The notes beneath the pieces are model-generated. The model searched no databases and was not told the origin of the DNA. It saw only the letters and a program-made list of their open reading frames with translations. DNA of 6,559 nucleotides from Burkholderiales bacterium (GTDB taxonomy: Bacteria > Pseudomonadota > Gammaproteobacteria > Burkholderiales > Burkholderiaceae_C): positions 1-6,559 of the forward strand of contig CANJKD010000140.1 of the NCBI GenBank assembly GCA_947474415.1. The letters run 5' to 3'. The number at the start of each line of letters is the position of its first letter. Within the stretch, counting starts at the first letter, position 1. A program made the position numbers and the translations under genes. Shown one piece after another: positions 5,482 to 6,559 of the stretch.

Positions 5482-6559
5482 TCAGCGCCGACGTCCCAGC
5501 ACCGCGTCGGTGTCTTCTCCCAGCCGAGGCGCCCGGCGCGTGATCGCCCCCGGCGTCAGGCTGAGTTTGGGCACGATGCCCGGCACCTCGACGCTCAAGC
5601 CCTCGGCCGTCGTCACGCGCTGGATCATGCCGCGCGCGCGGTAGTGCGGGTCTTCGGCGATGTCCTTCGCAGTGTAGATGCGCCCGGCCGGGACCGCCGC
5701 CGCATTCAGCGCCTCCAGCACCTCGACGACCCGCCGCGGCGCCGTCCACGCGCCGATTGCCGCATCGATCTCGGCGACGCGCGCGACGCGACCGGCGTTG
5801 CCGCCGAGTTGCGGATCCAGCCCCAGGTCGTCGCGCTCGATCGCCTTCATGAGCCGCTTGAAGATCGAGTCGCCGTTGCCGGCCACCAGCACCCAGCCAT
5901 CGGCGCACAGATAGGCGTTGGTCGGGGCGATGCCGGGCAGCGCCGAGCCGGCCGGTTCGCGCACTGCGCCGAAGGCGCTGTACTCGGGCAGCAGGCTCTC
6001 CATGCAGTTGAACACCGCCTCGTACAGGGCCACGTCGATCACCTGCCCGAGGCCCTTCGGCGCAATGGCGCTGACGCTTGCATGGCGGTGCTGCAGCGCC
6101 ATCAGGATGCCGATCACGCCGTGCAGCGAGGCCAGCGTGTCGCCGATGCTCACGCCCACGCGCACCGGCACGCGACCCGGCTCGGCCGTCAGGTGGCGCA
6201 GCCCGCCCATCGCCTCGGCCACCACGCCGAAGCCCGGCCGGTCCTTGTAGGGCCCGGTCTGGCCGTAGCCGCTGATGCGCAGCATGATGAGGCCGGGGTT
6301 GGCCGCACTCAGCGCCTCGTAGCCCAGGCCCCAGTCTTCCATCACGCCGGGCTTGAAGTTCTCGACCAGCACATCGGCCTCGGCAATCAACTGGCGCACG
6401 ATGTCGCGCGCCGCCGGGTCTTTCAAGTCGAGCGCCACGCTGCGCTTGTTGCGCGACTGCACCTGCCACCAGACGCTCGTGCCCGCGTGCAGCAGTCGCC
6501 AGTGGCGCAGCGGGTCCCCGCCCGGGCTGGTGGCGGTGGCGGGGGGTTCGATCTTGATG
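5482..6559 (-). CDS. CaiB/BaiF family (class III) CoA-transferase, N-terminus missing
   Basis: The final 358 residues are present; the gene continues past the right edge, and roughly 40 residues appear to be missing given a family length near 400. The visible part opens with IKIEPP (residues 1-6) and GDPLR (14-18), the CoA-binding pattern that follows the family's N-terminal strand. NKRSVALDL (37-45), DVLVENFKPG (62-71), ISGYGQTGPY (95-104) and GFGVVAEAMGGL (109-120) follow. The catalytic Asp, which forms the aspartyl-CoA thioester intermediate, is in QVIDVALYEAVF, at visible residue 175 (codon 6034-6036). The C-terminal part keeps AVPAGRIYTAKDIAEDPHYRARGM. The enzyme moves CoA between carboxylic acids in the cytoplasm; substrates range from formyl and succinyl to carnitine and bile acids, and cannot be told here. 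An internal start at about 6462 is not real, because the conserved N-terminal motifs continue upstream of it. The stop lies 128 bp before the PEP-CTERM start. Confidence 0.92.
   Translation of the reverse strand, partial: IKIEPPATATSPGGDPLRHWRLLHAGTSVWWQVQSRNKRSVALDLKDPAARDIVRQLIAEADVLVENFKPGVMEDWGLGYEALSAANPGLIMLRISGYGQTGPYKDRPGFGVVAEAMGGLRHLTAEPGRVPVRVGVSIGDTLASLHGVIGILMALQHRHASVSAIAPKGLGQVIDVALYEAVFNCMESLLPEYSAFGAVREPAGSALPGIAPTNAYLCADGWVLVAGNGDSIFKRLMKAIERDDLGLDPQLGGNAGRVARVAEIDAAIGAWTAPRRVVEVLEALNAAAVPAGRIYTAKDIAEDPHYRARGMIQRVTTAEGLSVEVPGIVPKLSLTPGAITRRAPRLGEDTDAVLGRRR

Noticed and set aside
5465..6469. A 334-codon minus-strand open frame overlapping the CoA-transferase.
   Set aside because: It is another frame of the same strand with an Arg/Ala/Gly-rich, motif-free product, while the neighbouring frame carries all CaiB/BaiF motifs.

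Overview
The window is very GC-rich, densely packed bacterial chromosome. It probably comes from a betaproteobacterium of the order Burkholderiales (a Rubrivivax/Leptothrix/Methylibium-like lineage). This rests on the style of the Tgt, CPBP-protease and LplT-PlsC proteins and on a classical PEP-CTERM protein; the genus cannot be fixed from the sequence alone.

Layout. Bases 1-1310 (+) hold the 3' end of queA and the complete tgt. They overlap by one base and form a queuosine tRNA-modification operon. Everything after that is on the minus strand. Bases 1315-1934 are a two-gene toxin-antitoxin module, an AbrB/MazE-type antitoxin followed by a Doc/Fic-fold toxin with an ATGA overlap. An AT-rich promoter/operator with two palindromes precedes it, and its 3' end converges on tgt with only 4 bp between the stop codons. 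Bases 2010-2690 encode a CPBP (CAAX-type) intramembrane protease resembling the branch found in PEP-CTERM/exosortase organisms. Bases 2766-4658 encode an LplT-like MFS transporter fused to a PlsC-type acyltransferase; the third domain of the usual Aas architecture is absent. Bases 4775-5353 encode a secreted PEP-CTERM protein whose body looks like a PA-IL/LecA-type beta-sandwich, followed by a very clear Rho-independent terminator. Bases 5482-6559 hold most of a CaiB/BaiF (class III) CoA-transferase that runs off the right edge.

How the genes work together. queA and tgt act in one pathway: Tgt inserts preQ1 and QueA modifies it. The acyltransferase and protease genes lie head to tail with a 75 bp gap holding a 9-bp tandem repeat, and are probably co-transcribed; both products are inner-membrane proteins acting on lipids or the envelope. 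The PEP-CTERM protein ends 116 bp upstream of the acyltransferase start, but a strong terminator separates them, so it is probably its own transcription unit. It needs an exosortase encoded elsewhere. The nearby CPBP protease is the one neighbour with a plausible, unproven, link to that sorting system. There are no RNA genes, insertion sequences or CRISPR arrays, and no gene-free stretch above 130 bp. I see no clearly new multi-gene system. The points most worth checking are the Doc-AbrB module and its operator, the PEP-CTERM lectin-like protein, the PEP-CTERM/CPBP proximity, and the truncated Aas-like fusion.
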